Shown: positions 37,483-46,080, numbered from the stretch's first letter. The stretch is DNA of 64,000 nt from Paenibacillus sp. YPG26 (GCF_023704175.1 NZ_CP084530.1:1262001-1326000); one strand, 5' to 3'. Made by a program: numbers and translations. The notes: generated by a model from the letters alone, not told the origin.

Positions 37483-40400
37483 TTGAAGAAAGGGAAAGTC
37501 ACCAAACCGGTTAGAAGCAGACAGCTTAGTTACCGGGAAGAAAACCCCGAGTTCGATGAGATGGATCTGCTTGAGAAAGCCAGGGCCAGAAGCAAGATGG
37601 AGAAGCATAACGAGGTGCATTTGTCACAGGCCTTGGCGCCTGTGGAAGAGAAGCCCCATCCCCAGCCTCAGCCTCAGCATCAGCCTGTAGAAGACAAGGC
37701 TGTGCCCAAGGAGGAAGTTGTTAGTTCCAGTGTGGATACGAAGGTTCAAAGTCCGCCTCCTGTAAAGGAGCAGCCTCCTTCACAATCCGGGCGCACGGGG
37801 GAGTCCTGGGCAACGGTCCGCCATCCTGTCGTCTATACGGATGATATTTCGGATTCGGCAGTCACGGGGGAGAAGATAGCGCCTTACACGATAGATGCGA
37901 CTAAGATCAAGTATGGCTCTATCGGTACCGCTTGGCTGGCCGACTATGCGGTAACCAGTCTGAATATTGCGGAAGGCGCGGTAACCGGGTCAAAGGTTGC
38001 CCCAAATTCATTAACAGGTGAGCACTTTATAGACAGCTCGATTCAAGGGCAAAAGATTGCGTATGGTACCCTTAGCGGAGAGAAAATCCAGGATGGAAGC
38101 ATCTCGGCAGATAAGCTGGCGGACAAAGTAATCAGCGCTGATAAATTGGCAGATGGCTCGATCGGCAGCCGGCATTTAAGCGGAGGGCTGATTACAACAG
38201 AGCTTCTGCAGGACCAGGCAGTGACCTCCGAGAAGATCCGAAGCGGCTCGATTCAATCCATTAATCTGTCAAATGGAATTATTGATACTTCCAAGCTGAG
38301 CGAACGTTCTGTTACAGAGTCCAAGCTTCAAGATGGAGCGGTCACTGGCTCCAAGCTTGCGGAAGCTAGTATAGAAGCAAGGCATATTGCTCTGCACACG
38401 ATCACCTCCGAACATTTGGCGTCAGGGATCAGTGCTAGCGGACTGCTCGCTCCCGGAAGTGTAGGGGCTTCAGAGCTGGAGGAGGAATCCGTGCTAGGCC
38501 GTCACATCAAGGAGCAGTCCATCGAATCCCGGCACATCGCGCCCGAATCCATATGCCGTAATCACTTTGCAGCGGGAAGTGTGGGGGAAGAGCAGATCGG
38601 CTCCGGGGAGATTGAAAGCCGTCATATCGCGGATCGAAGCATCATCTCTACGAAGCTGGCGGATCAGTCTGTCGGAACTGCGCAGATTGTGGAACAGGCG
38701 GTAACGTCCTCCAAGATTGCTGATCAAAGTATTCTCCCCCACAAAATTGCTGACGAAGCGGTAATCACCCGGCATATTGGGAAAGAGGCTGTTCACAGTG
38801 CCCAGCTGGCGGCCGGTGCGGTGGGGTCCGAACACATCCAGTCAGGCTCCCTCCGGGAGAGCCACCTTGCCGATAATTCCATTCATGAACGTCATATTCA
38901 AGCAGGCTCCATAATCAGCGGTAAAATAGCTGCAAAAGCGGTGCTCGAGTCCCATCTCGCCCAGAATGCCGTAGCTGAGCGGCATATTCAGCCGGGCAGC
39001 ATTTCAGAGGATAAGCTGGCCGATGCCAGCGTGTCCGCAGACAAGATCGCTGGGGGCGCTGTGACCGGTGCGGCGGTGAGCGGGAAAAGTATTTCTTCCG
39101 AGCATATCGCATTTGAAGCCATTCATGAGGCTCATCTTGCTGAGAACAGCGTGAACAGCAGTGCGATTCAAGAAGGAGCTGTCGGCTCCGAGCATATTGA
39201 GCAGGGTGCTATACGTGCCGAACATCTGAAGAGAGCCTCGATTGGCACAGCAGCTCTGCAGCATCGGTCAGTCACCAGTGAGATTATTGATTCTGGAGCT
39301 ATTAAGGATCATCACCTGGAGGCAGGTTCCGTATTCCAGCATCATCTGCAGAATCATGCCGTAACTTCCCTGAAGCTCTCCCCGGAGAGCGTATCCACGG
39401 ACAAAATTAATGATCTAGCGGTTACGACCGGAAAGCTTGCCGAGGGCAGCGTGACTTCGTCCAAGATCCTGCCTGCATCCATCCTGCCTGCCCATCTGGC
39501 AGACCGTGCGGTAGGTGAGGATGCGCTGGCTGAGAACGCGGTGCACTCCAGACATGTTGCGCCTGACTCCTTAGGGGCAAAGCATCTTGTCAGCGGATCT
39601 GTACTCAGCCGCCACCTTGCTGAGAAGGCAGTGACAGAGTCAGCACTGGCACAGGAGTCTGTCACCGCAGACAAAATTGCGGAAGCAGCTGTTAATACTC
39701 AGCATTTGGCTGAAGGGAGTGTAACCTCCTCCAAGATCGCTTCGGGAAGTGTACAGTCACACCATTTGTCCACAGGGCTTATTCAGTCTGATCTGCTGGC
39801 TGAGGGAGCAGTACACGCTGACCATATCGCACAAGATGCCCTGCACTCAGGCCATCTTGTCTCGGGCGCGGTACAGTCACAGCATATTGCGGAAGGAGCT
39901 GTTGGCCCAGCTCATCTCGCTGCCGGAGCTGTACAGTCTAATCACCTTGGCGAAGCCTCGGTAGGTGCCGGACAGATTGCTCCCGGAGCTGTTCATGGAA
40001 GGCATGTAGCTGCAGGAAGCCTGGCAGGTTCCAGCTTAGAGAACGATGCGGTAAGCTCGGAGAAGATTGCGGAAGAAGCTGTGAAGTCCCTTCATCTTGC
40101 AGATGGCAGTGTGACTTCAACCAAGCTAGCCTCAAGCAGCGTGCAGTCTCATCATTTGTCCAGCGGGCTGATTCTGCCCCATCTCCTGGCAGAAGGCGCT
40201 GTTCATGCCGAGCATATTGCTTCTGACTCGCTGGGCTCCGCTCACCTTAGACCCGGTTCGGTTACGTCGACACATCTAGCCGAGGACTCGGTTGGCTCCG
40301 GGCATATCAGGACAGGAGCCATTCAAGACGATCATATCTATGAAGGGGCTGTAGGCACAAGCCACATTGCCTCGGGGGCAATTCAGTCCAGGCATATTGC

Positions 40401-43122
40401 CTCTGAAGCAATCACGGGCTCAGCTCTGGAGAATGGAGCTGTAAGATCGGAGAAGATTGCTGGTGAAGCGATTCATACCTTCCATCTTGCGGAAGGCAGC
40501 GTAACTTCCTCCAAACTGGCTACAGGCAGTGTAAGAGGATATCATCTGCAAGCGGGTATCATTCATTCCAACTTATTGGCAGAAGGTGCTGTTCATGCCG
40601 AGCATATTGCTCCGGAGTCGCTTGGATCCCATCACCTCGCCGCCCAGACGATTCAATCCAGGCATATGGCGGAAGATGCAGTCGGCTCCAGCCATATCAG
40701 AACGGGGGCTGTGCAGTCAGGTCACTTGGCAGAAGGAGCCATAGGGGCTGAGCACCTGGCAGACGGGGCTGTTGAGCCGAGACATCTTGCCGCTGGATCA
40801 ATTACAGGGGCTTCACTGATGAATGGAGGAGTGGGCGCTGAGAAGATTGCCGCTGGAGCGATTGGTACCCCTCATCTTGCCGAGGGGAGTGTTACATCAA
40901 CCAAGCTTGCCGAGGGCAGCGTACGATCAGAGCATCTGGCAGAAGGCCTGATTCATTCGGGGCTTCTCGCGAAGGAAGCTGTGCATGCTGAACATATCAT
41001 TGCAGAGTCCCTCGGCTCTTCCCACTTCGCGTCAGGCGTGATCCAATCCAGACATATAGCGGCAAGCTCGATAGGTTCTGATCATCTTAGAATGGAATCC
41101 GTGCAAGCCGAGCATCTTGCGGAAGGCTCGATTGGACCTAATCATATCGCTGAAGGGGTTATCCGTGCCAAGCATCTTGCTTCAGAAGCTATATCCGGCT
41201 CCATTCTGGAAGAGGCTGCGATCAGCTCGGCTAAGATTGCACAGGAAGCTGTTCAATCGCATCATCTGGCGGAAGAGAGTGTAACCTCCTCCAAGCTGGC
41301 TCCAGGCAGTGTGCAGACCCGGCATCTGTCGGCAGGCTCTATCCAATCCGATCAACTGCAAGAAGGAACCGTGCAGTCCCAACATATATCGCCCGAAGCG
41401 GTTGTCGCAGGCCATCTGGCATCCGGTACCATCCAGACCCGGCATCTCGCGGCAGGTACGGTAGCTTCTGATCATCTGCAGTCAGGCATCATTCAACCGG
41501 AGCATGTGGCAGAAGGCTCCATAGGTTCTGTTCACATCGCTTCAGGCGCAATTGAGGCTAGACATCTTGCAGCCGGTACAGTAGCTTCAGATCATCTCCA
41601 GCCAGATATCATCTATCCTGAGCATGTGGCAGAAGGTTCAATTATGTCCGGCCATATTGCTTCTGGTGCGATTGAAGCCAGACATTTGGCAGCCGGTGCG
41701 GTCTCTGGGACGATCCTGGAGGAAGGCGCAGTTACTTCCGAGAAGCTGTCTGAGGACTCAGTCAGCGCACGACATCTGGTTGAAGGAAGTGTCATCTCTT
41801 CCAAGATCGCAGAGGAATCCATCCAGTCTTATCACCTCTCCCCAGGCGTGATCCATTCGGAATTAATTGCAGGCCGTGCTGTGAGGTCAGCGAACATGGA
41901 TCTGGCTTCTATTCATTCCGAGCACATTAACTTCGGAGCTGTGCAGGAGATGCATCTTGCGTCTCAGGCGGTCTCCGGAGCAGCGATTCGTGACGGGGCA
42001 ATTACATCTATGAAGCTGGCGGATGGGGCAGTAGAGGCCATACATTTGGCAGATGGGAGTGTGAATCCATCTCATATCTCAGATGGTGCTATTCTTCCGG
42101 TGCATTTATCAGCGGGATGTGTTCTGGAGACGTCACTGGGGGAAGAATCGGTGCAATCACGCCATATTGCAACCCATTCAGTGGGCACCGTTCATCTGCA
42201 AGCCGGAGCTGTCCACGAATATCATCTGGCCGAGGGAGCGATCTCAGGTCAATCTTTGCAGGATGAGTCGATTGGTGCAGAGAAAATATCCGGTAGTGCG
42301 ATTCAGTCGTACCACTTGGCACCAGAATCAATCGGACCTGATCATTTACAGTCTGGTTCCATACTGGGACACCATCTAGGCGTGCAGGCTATTTCCGGTA
42401 ATTCGCTTCAGAACGGTTCAATCAGCTCGGAGAAGCTTGCAGCAGGCGCGGTTCAATCCAAACAGCTTGCGGCCAATAGTGTCGACAGCCGGCATATCGC
42501 CAAAGAAGCGGTGGCTTCCGGACACATTCAACGTGGTATTATTAACAAAGCACATTTCTCCAAGGAGCTGTTGTCTGGCGGTCTGCTTCCCGAGGGCGGG
42601 ATTCAGGGGACGCATCTTGAAGCAGCAAGCATTTCGCGGGAGCATTTACAGGAAGACTGTGTAGACGAAGCGGTACTCCAGAATGATTCGGTAAGTGCGG
42701 ACCACATTAAGCCAGTATCCATCCAAAGCTATCATTTGGCCGAGGAAAGTGTGCAGTCGCATCATCTTGCCGAAGGGACGGTAGCGGCTAGGCACTTGGA
42801 GCCTGGAACAATCGGGCTGGATCAGTTATCTGTCACACCTGTACAAAGCCGGAGAGGCATTCATGCGATCCAGCAGTTTGGCATGTCAGTCTTCTTGCTC
42901 CAAGGGCAAGAGGATCAGGCGGAGTTGACCATAAAGTTCGATGAACCGTTCGGCGATTCCAACTATACCTTGGTGGCGATGACGAATCAGCCTTCCATCT
43001 ATGCATCGCTTAAGTCACGTTCCGGGGACTCAGCCGTCATTGAGCTGACCCGGCAGACGGGCGGGGCGCAGATCTACGGATTTGTTACCTGGATTGCAAT
43101 TGGAAGCTTGAGTAATTCATAA
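37483..43122 (+). CDS. Giant decapeptide-repeat protein with a WIAG-type C-terminal tail
   Basis: A 1879-residue protein, larger than any other in the window. Residues 1-127 are a charged, Pro/Gln-rich head (QPQPQHQP region) without a signal peptide. Residues 128-1787 are 166 consecutive decapeptides with no insertion or deletion, consensus x-S-x-(H/K)-(I/L)-A-x-G-(S/A)-(V/I). Residues 1788-1879 form a compact beta-rich tail (QFGMSVFLLQGQED to FVTWIAIGSLSNS) that matches what I know as the WIAG-tail domain of Paenibacillus and Bacillus proteins. TTG 37483 lies after AAGGAGAG. Similar repeats occur in trimeric fibre proteins, so I infer an elongated, probably trimeric fibre; the promoter suggests the late mother cell and a spore-surface role. 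This function is inference only. Confidence 0.9.
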   Translation: MKKGKVTKPVRSRQLSYREENPEFDEMDLLEKARARSKMEKHNEVHLSQALAPVEEKPHPQPQPQHQPVEDKAVPKEEVVSSSVDTKVQSPPPVKEQPPSQSGRTGESWATVRHPVVYTDDISDSAVTGEKIAPYTIDATKIKYGSIGTAWLADYAVTSLNIAEGAVTGSKVAPNSLTGEHFIDSSIQGQKIAYGTLSGEKIQDGSISADKLADKVISADKLADGSIGSRHLSGGLITTELLQDQAVTSEKIRSGSIQSINLSNGIIDTSKLSERSVTESKLQDGAVTGSKLAEASIEARHIALHTITSEHLASGISASGLLAPGSVGASELEEESVLGRHIKEQSIESRHIAPESICRNHFAAGSVGEEQIGSGEIESRHIADRSIISTKLADQSVGTAQIVEQAVTSSKIADQSILPHKIADEAVITRHIGKEAVHSAQLAAGAVGSEHIQSGSLRESHLADNSIHERHIQAGSIISGKIAAKAVLESHLAQNAVAERHIQPGSISEDKLADASVSADKIAGGAVTGAAVSGKSISSEHIAFEAIHEAHLAENSVNSSAIQEGAVGSEHIEQGAIRAEHLKRASIGTAALQHRSVTSEIIDSGAIKDHHLEAGSVFQHHLQNHAVTSLKLSPESVSTDKINDLAVTTGKLAEGSVTSSKILPASILPAHLADRAVGEDALAENAVHSRHVAPDSLGAKHLVSGSVLSRHLAEKAVTESALAQESVTADKIAEAAVNTQHLAEGSVTSSKIASGSVQSHHLSTGLIQSDLLAEGAVHADHIAQDALHSGHLVSGAVQSQHIAEGAVGPAHLAAGAVQSNHLGEASVGAGQIAPGAVHGRHVAAGSLAGSSLENDAVSSEKIAEEAVKSLHLADGSVTSTKLASSSVQSHHLSSGLILPHLLAEGAVHAEHIASDSLGSAHLRPGSVTSTHLAEDSVGSGHIRTGAIQDDHIYEGAVGTSHIASGAIQSRHIASEAITGSALENGAVRSEKIAGEAIHTFHLAEGSVTSSKLATGSVRGYHLQAGIIHSNLLAEGAVHAEHIAPESLGSHHLAAQTIQSRHMAEDAVGSSHIRTGAVQSGHLAEGAIGAEHLADGAVEPRHLAAGSITGASLMNGGVGAEKIAAGAIGTPHLAEGSVTSTKLAEGSVRSEHLAEGLIHSGLLAKEAVHAEHIIAESLGSSHFASGVIQSRHIAASSIGSDHLRMESVQAEHLAEGSIGPNHIAEGVIRAKHLASEAISGSILEEAAISSAKIAQEAVQSHHLAEESVTSSKLAPGSVQTRHLSAGSIQSDQLQEGTVQSQHISPEAVVAGHLASGTIQTRHLAAGTVASDHLQSGIIQPEHVAEGSIGSVHIASGAIEARHLAAGTVASDHLQPDIIYPEHVAEGSIMSGHIASGAIEARHLAAGAVSGTILEEGAVTSEKLSEDSVSARHLVEGSVISSKIAEESIQSYHLSPGVIHSELIAGRAVRSANMDLASIHSEHINFGAVQEMHLASQAVSGAAIRDGAITSMKLADGAVEAIHLADGSVNPSHISDGAILPVHLSAGCVLETSLGEESVQSRHIATHSVGTVHLQAGAVHEYHLAEGAISGQSLQDESIGAEKISGSAIQSYHLAPESIGPDHLQSGSILGHHLGVQAISGNSLQNGSISSEKLAAGAVQSKQLAANSVDSRHIAKEAVASGHIQRGIINKAHFSKELLSGGLLPEGGIQGTHLEAASISREHLQEDCVDEAVLQNDSVSADHIKPVSIQSYHLAEESVQSHHLAEGTVAARHLEPGTIGLDQLSVTPVQSRRGIHAIQQFGMSVFLLQGQEDQAELTIKFDEPFGDSNYTLVAMTNQPSIYASLKSRSGDSAVIELTRQTGGAQIYGFVTWIAIGSLSNS
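39634..41193 (+). repeat. Four 390-bp (13-unit) higher-order repeats within the decapeptide array
   Basis: Units 60-72, 73-85, 86-98 and 99-111 repeat the same order of 13 decapeptides: a His-less unit of the SLEN/ALEN type, an SEKIA unit, an HLAEGSV unit, a TSxKLA unit, and so on to HAEHIA and GSxH units. Starts are at 39634, 40024, 40414 and 40804. A 17-unit variant follows from 41194. Confidence 0.85.
41464..41703 (+). repeat. Recent 120-bp duplication inside the decapeptide array
   Basis: Units 121-124 and 125-128 are nearly identical (ASDHLQ, PEHVAEGSI, HIASGAI, EARHLAAG), which explains why this block has 17 rather than 13 units. Confidence 0.8.
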
Positions 43123-43154
43123 ATTGAGTAGATTTTAAAAACTGTCACATTTAT

Positions 43155-43207
43155 AGGGCCGTCCCGGTATACTGCTGAAATTGGCGGGGGATTAGGCCCT
43201 TTTTTTT
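43155..43207 (+). terminator. Terminator after the giant repeat gene
   Basis: AGGGCC and GGCCCT arms with extra inner pairing (TCCC/GGGG), followed by eight T. Confidence 0.75.
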
Positions 43208-43252
43208 ATGCGTAATTAATACTTCTTGAGAAATGGAAGAAAAAGAGCCATT

Positions 43253-43266
43253 TTAAAGCGCTTTAA
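43253..43266. promoter_or_regulatory. 14-bp perfect palindrome directly upstream of the bdbD promoter
   Basis: TTAAAGCGCTTTAA ends 3 bases before the -35. The core AAAGCGCTTT is that of a CcpA cre site, but the outer TG/CA pairs are missing. Confidence 0.45.
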
Positions 43267-43269
43267 TGC

Positions 43270-43298
43270 TTGACGAAACGTTATTTACTAACTAGAAT
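43270..43298 (+). promoter_or_regulatory. Sigma-A promoter of bdbD-bdbC
   Basis: TTGACG (43270-43275), 17-base spacer, TAGAAT (43293-43298). It places transcription start near 43305. Confidence 0.75.
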
Positions 43299-43308
43299 TT
43301 GTGGCAGT

Positions 43309-44043
43309 ATGTTAATAGAGAAAGAGGGGATTACACTGCAGCCTAAGAAGAAAACGACAGCCTTGTCACAACGCAAACGGGAAGAGCAGCTACAGAAGCA
43401 AAGAATGAAGCGGCTGATCTGGTTCTCATCCGTTGCCGTTCTCTTAATTTTGATTATTATTGTGTTCAGTATCAAACCGAAACCAGCCAAAGCAGATATT
43501 CCTTACGATACCCTACCGGTGTTGGGGAATAAGGATGCCAAGGTGAAGGTGGTTGAATTTGGAGATTACCAATGTCCGGCTTGTAAAGATTTCACCGAGC
43601 AGGTTAAGCCGAAGCTCGTTAAGGATTATGTCGACAAAGGTCAAGTGGCCTTTTATTTCATGAACTTCTCCTTCCTTGGAGAGGAATCCAATCTGGCTGC
43701 CTTGGCTGCCCAGGCCGTGTATCATCAGAGCAATGAGGCATTCTGGAAATACTATGAGGCGCTTTACCACGATCAGGGGACTGAGAACAGCGGCCGGATC
43801 ACACCGGCATACCTTGTGGAATTAGCCAAGAAAGAGAATCTGCAGATTGACTACAACAAGCTCCAGCAGGATATTGACAGTAAGAAATATCAGGATGAAG
43901 TGGACAGGCATAATGCCAAGACCGATGAATTAGGAGTTCAATCTACTCCTACCGTGCTCGTTAACGGTACACAATATACCGGTCACTATCTGGATTATGA
44001 CAGTCTTAAGAAAGATATTGATAAAGCGTTGAAAGGTGAGTAG
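43309..44043 (+). CDS. bdbD: Thiol-disulfide oxidoreductase BdbD (DsbA-like)
   Basis: Membrane-anchored extracytoplasmic protein that introduces disulfides. An N-terminal basic stretch and one helix (LIWFSSVAVLLILIIIVFSI) precede the DsbA-type thioredoxin fold with the active site DYQCPACKDF and the cis-Pro loop QSTPTVLVNGTQY. About 244 residues from ATG 43309. That ATG has no ribosome site and lies only about 4 bases after the predicted transcription start; CTG at 43336, 5 bases after GAGGGGA, is a serious alternative (235 residues). A TTG at 43270 is inside the -35 and can be excluded. bdbC follows after 2 bases. Confidence 0.92.
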   Translation: MLIEKEGITLQPKKKTTALSQRKREEQLQKQRMKRLIWFSSVAVLLILIIIVFSIKPKPAKADIPYDTLPVLGNKDAKVKVVEFGDYQCPACKDFTEQVKPKLVKDYVDKGQVAFYFMNFSFLGEESNLAALAAQAVYHQSNEAFWKYYEALYHDQGTENSGRITPAYLVELAKKENLQIDYNKLQQDIDSKKYQDEVDRHNAKTDELGVQSTPTVLVNGTQYTGHYLDYDSLKKDIDKALKGE

Positions 44044-44045
44044 CC

Positions 44046-44480
44046 ATGAGCGAACAGCCGGTACGTTCCGTAATACGAGAATACGCCCTATATCTGGCCT
44101 GGTTGGTGTCCGTCGTTGCGACCGTTGGTAGTCTGTATTTGAGTGAAGTCATGTTATTTGAACCGTGCCGGTTGTGCTGGTTCCAACGGATATTCATGTA
44201 TCCGCAGGTGATTCTTCTCGGCATCGCGGCCTATCGGTCAGACCGGAATATAATCCGCTATCTGCTGCCTCTTAATATTGTTGGAGGCTGTATCTCCCTG
44301 TTCCACTATGCTGACCAGAAGATCCCCGGCTTCTCGAAGATTGCGCCCTGCCGGGTGGGAGTGCCCTGTAATGTGGATTATCTCGATTGGTTCGGTTTCA
44401 TTACGATTCCCCTGATGGCACTTGTCGCCTTCATTCTTATCACTGTGTTCCTGATGCTCGGAAGAGAGCGGGCAGAGTGA
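44046..44480 (+). CDS. bdbC: Disulfide bond formation protein BdbC (DsbB-like)
   Basis: Membrane quinone-linked partner that reoxidises BdbD. 144 residues with four membrane helices. The two active Cys pairs are in FEPCRLCWFQRIFMYP and APCRVGVPCNVDY, as in B. subtilis BdbC. ATG 44046 lies 2 bases after the bdbD stop codon, so the pair form an operon. A terminator follows. Confidence 0.94.
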   Translation: MSEQPVRSVIREYALYLAWLVSVVATVGSLYLSEVMLFEPCRLCWFQRIFMYPQVILLGIAAYRSDRNIIRYLLPLNIVGGCISLFHYADQKIPGFSKIAPCRVGVPCNVDYLDWFGFITIPLMALVAFILITVFLMLGRERAE

Positions 44481-44543
44481 AGAGAGCCGCAGAGGCTTGA
44501 GCTTACCCGGCAAGACCAGACCTGGATATCAAATTAAATACAC

Positions 44544-44580
44544 AACAAGAAAGAGAGCCTCTGGGGCTCTCTTTCTTGTT
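44544..44580 (+). terminator. Terminator of bdbDC
   Basis: AACAAGAAAGAGAGCC pairs with GGCTCTCTTTCTTGTT around a short loop; A and T tracts on the two sides make it usable from either strand, which fits the convergent gene downstream. Confidence 0.88.
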
Positions 44581-44663
44581 CCAAGTTCCAAACGAGGGTG
44601 CCACCATGGATATCTTATACATACTCTCGACAAGTGTAATTCTCAACTCCTCCAGTACTGCGG

Positions 44664-44984
44664 CTAGAAGGGCGGCGTCTGCTCAAGCAGCTTGAACCGC
44701 TTGAGCTGGTCCCACAGCTGCTCCTGCTTCAGGATGGCCACCTGCTTTTGGCCGATAAGATCAAAATGGGGATAAGGCTGGCGCTGATGAATATATTTGG
44801 GATTAAGACCATGCTGCCCGCACCAGTCTCTAAGCTTCTGGAGATCCGAGCAGCCTACCTTGGTAACGGTCGTTATTCCAGGCCATCTCGGTTCGAGCCA
44901 ATAGTGGGTAAGGTAGGCAATTTCACCGCGTCTAACTTGATTTTTCCAATCGTTAAGCTCTTGCCTGCTAACGCCAAAGGCCAT
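44664..44984 (-). CDS. Conserved small protein of Bacillales (YneQ-like)
   Basis: A 106-residue soluble protein, MAFGVSRQELNDWKNQVRRG to LLEQTPPF. The run EIAYLTHYWLEPRWPGITTVTKVGC and the Pro/His stretch QRQPYPHFDLIGQKQ look conserved and remind me of B. subtilis YneQ, but the match is from memory. The function is unknown. On the minus strand the ATG follows AGGAATGAAACGA. It is convergent with bdbDC. Confidence 0.75.
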   Translation of the reverse strand: MAFGVSRQELNDWKNQVRRGEIAYLTHYWLEPRWPGITTVTKVGCSDLQKLRDWCGQHGLNPKYIHQRQPYPHFDLIGQKQVAILKQEQLWDQLKRFKLLEQTPPF

Positions 44985-45176
44985 TTCGTTTCATTCCTAT
45001 CTGCTCTGGAGTTCATTTGTTAGCCTTCATTATAGCAAGGTTTATCTTGCTTTTCATGCTGGTGGGAGGGTAGGATTAGTCTAATCATGCCGATATTGGA
45101 AGGATTTGAGGGACAGATGTCGAATGATTGATAGTCAGGTGAAAAAATACTTTGTGACCATAGGGAGGAAGTCGAC

Positions 45177-45620
45177 TTGAGTTTTCTGAATAAATTTAAG
45201 GCCGGCGTTGCTGAAGCAGGCAATAAGGCCAAGAATGTGGTCGAGATCAATCGGTTGAAGATGCAGAACAGTTCTATGCAGAATGAGATCAATGGTCAAT
45301 ACGAGGCGATGGGCAGAATTGTATTTGAATCCATGGAACAGGGCACTTGGCCTATCTCCAAAGAGCAGGTATCCAGTCATACGATTCGTATTCAGGAGCT
45401 TCAGCTGGCGATTGAGCAGAATCTGCTGCATATTGCGAATATCAATGACTCCAAGACCTGCAAGGCATGCGGGGCATCGAACAATATCGAGGCCAAGTTC
45501 TGTAATCACTGTGGACACACATATGAAGTGAACCATAACAGTACAGTAGAATATGGGACTGATTCCAAGGCAGAGATTCAAGAAGGCGGCCATTCACTGC
45601 CAGATCAGACAAAACGTTAG
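45177..45620 (+). CDS. Zinc-ribbon protein with an N-terminal coiled coil
   Basis: 147 residues. The N-terminal half is helical and probably coiled (MSFLNKFKAGVAEAGNKAKN to LAIEQNLLHIANIN); it is followed by a double CxxC zinc ribbon, CKACGASNNIEAKFCNHCG, and a polar tail. Function unknown; such proteins are often adaptors. TTG 45177 is preceded by GGGAGG (45163-45168). The next gene begins 11 bases later, so the two probably form an operon. Confidence 0.82.
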   Translation: MSFLNKFKAGVAEAGNKAKNVVEINRLKMQNSSMQNEINGQYEAMGRIVFESMEQGTWPISKEQVSSHTIRIQELQLAIEQNLLHIANINDSKTCKACGASNNIEAKFCNHCGHTYEVNHNSTVEYGTDSKAEIQEGGHSLPDQTKR

Positions 45621-45631
45621 GGGGAACAATT

Positions 45632-46057
45632 TTGCAGCAATTTTCAGTTGTTTTACAGGAGCTTCGCAGGTGGTTCGAATCATTCGGATGGTATCGTCAA
45701 TTAAGGAAGTATGATCTGCACTTGTTATTTGGAGGGCTTGGAGTTGGATTTCTGTATCAGATTCTGATACTTATTCTCCCTTATCAAAGCACCTCGGGAC
45801 TGATTACGTTATTCTATACAGTACCTTTATTGGCACTGGCTCATCAGGCCTTTCTTCTCGGAGCCTGGTTAACGCTGACTTCCGGGAATGTAAAATATTT
45901 GCCGTATGCGCTGTGGCTTCAGGCCGTACTCATCATTTTCCCTTTCAGCCATATTTCATTGTCGAACTTAATCCCGGCTGCTGTGTACGCTCTTCTTGGA
46001 TACTTTGCATTTAAATATACCGCATCCTCATACGCGAGCAAATCAGGTACTCTGTAG
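45632..46057 (+). CDS. Small integral membrane protein of unknown function
   Basis: 141 residues with about four hydrophobic segments (LLFGGLGVGFLYQILILILP, LITLFYTVPLLALAHQAFLL, LPYALWLQAVLIIFPF, LIPAAVYALLGYFAF). I do not recognise a family. TTG 45632 follows GGGGGAA. It is cotranscribed with the zinc-ribbon gene, so the two may work together at the membrane. Confidence 0.78.
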   Translation: MQQFSVVLQELRRWFESFGWYRQLRKYDLHLLFGGLGVGFLYQILILILPYQSTSGLITLFYTVPLLALAHQAFLLGAWLTLTSGNVKYLPYALWLQAVLIIFPFSHISLSNLIPAAVYALLGYFAFKYTASSYASKSGTL

Positions 46058-46080
46058 GCAGGAGTAACCTGATTCATTAG

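Larger units (their letters stand above)
37864..42843 (+). repeat. 166 x 30-bp coding repeat (decapeptide array)
   Basis: The whole 4980-bp stretch is in strict 30-bp register. I split the translation by hand into 166 units, and every unit ends on a hydrophobic or small residue at position 10. By my count position 4 is His in about 94 units and Lys in about 36, with Lys commoner in the first 17 units. Codon use differs from unit to unit, so most units are old and are held by selection on the protein. Confidence 0.93.

Noticed and set aside
37864..42843. The 30-bp periodicity as a CRISPR array
   Set aside because: The repeats are contiguous, degenerate at the DNA level and form one open reading frame with a protein-level consensus; there are no unique spacers and no cas genes.
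43270..43308. TTG 43270 as the bdbD start
   Set aside because: It coincides with the -35 hexamer of the gene's own promoter.
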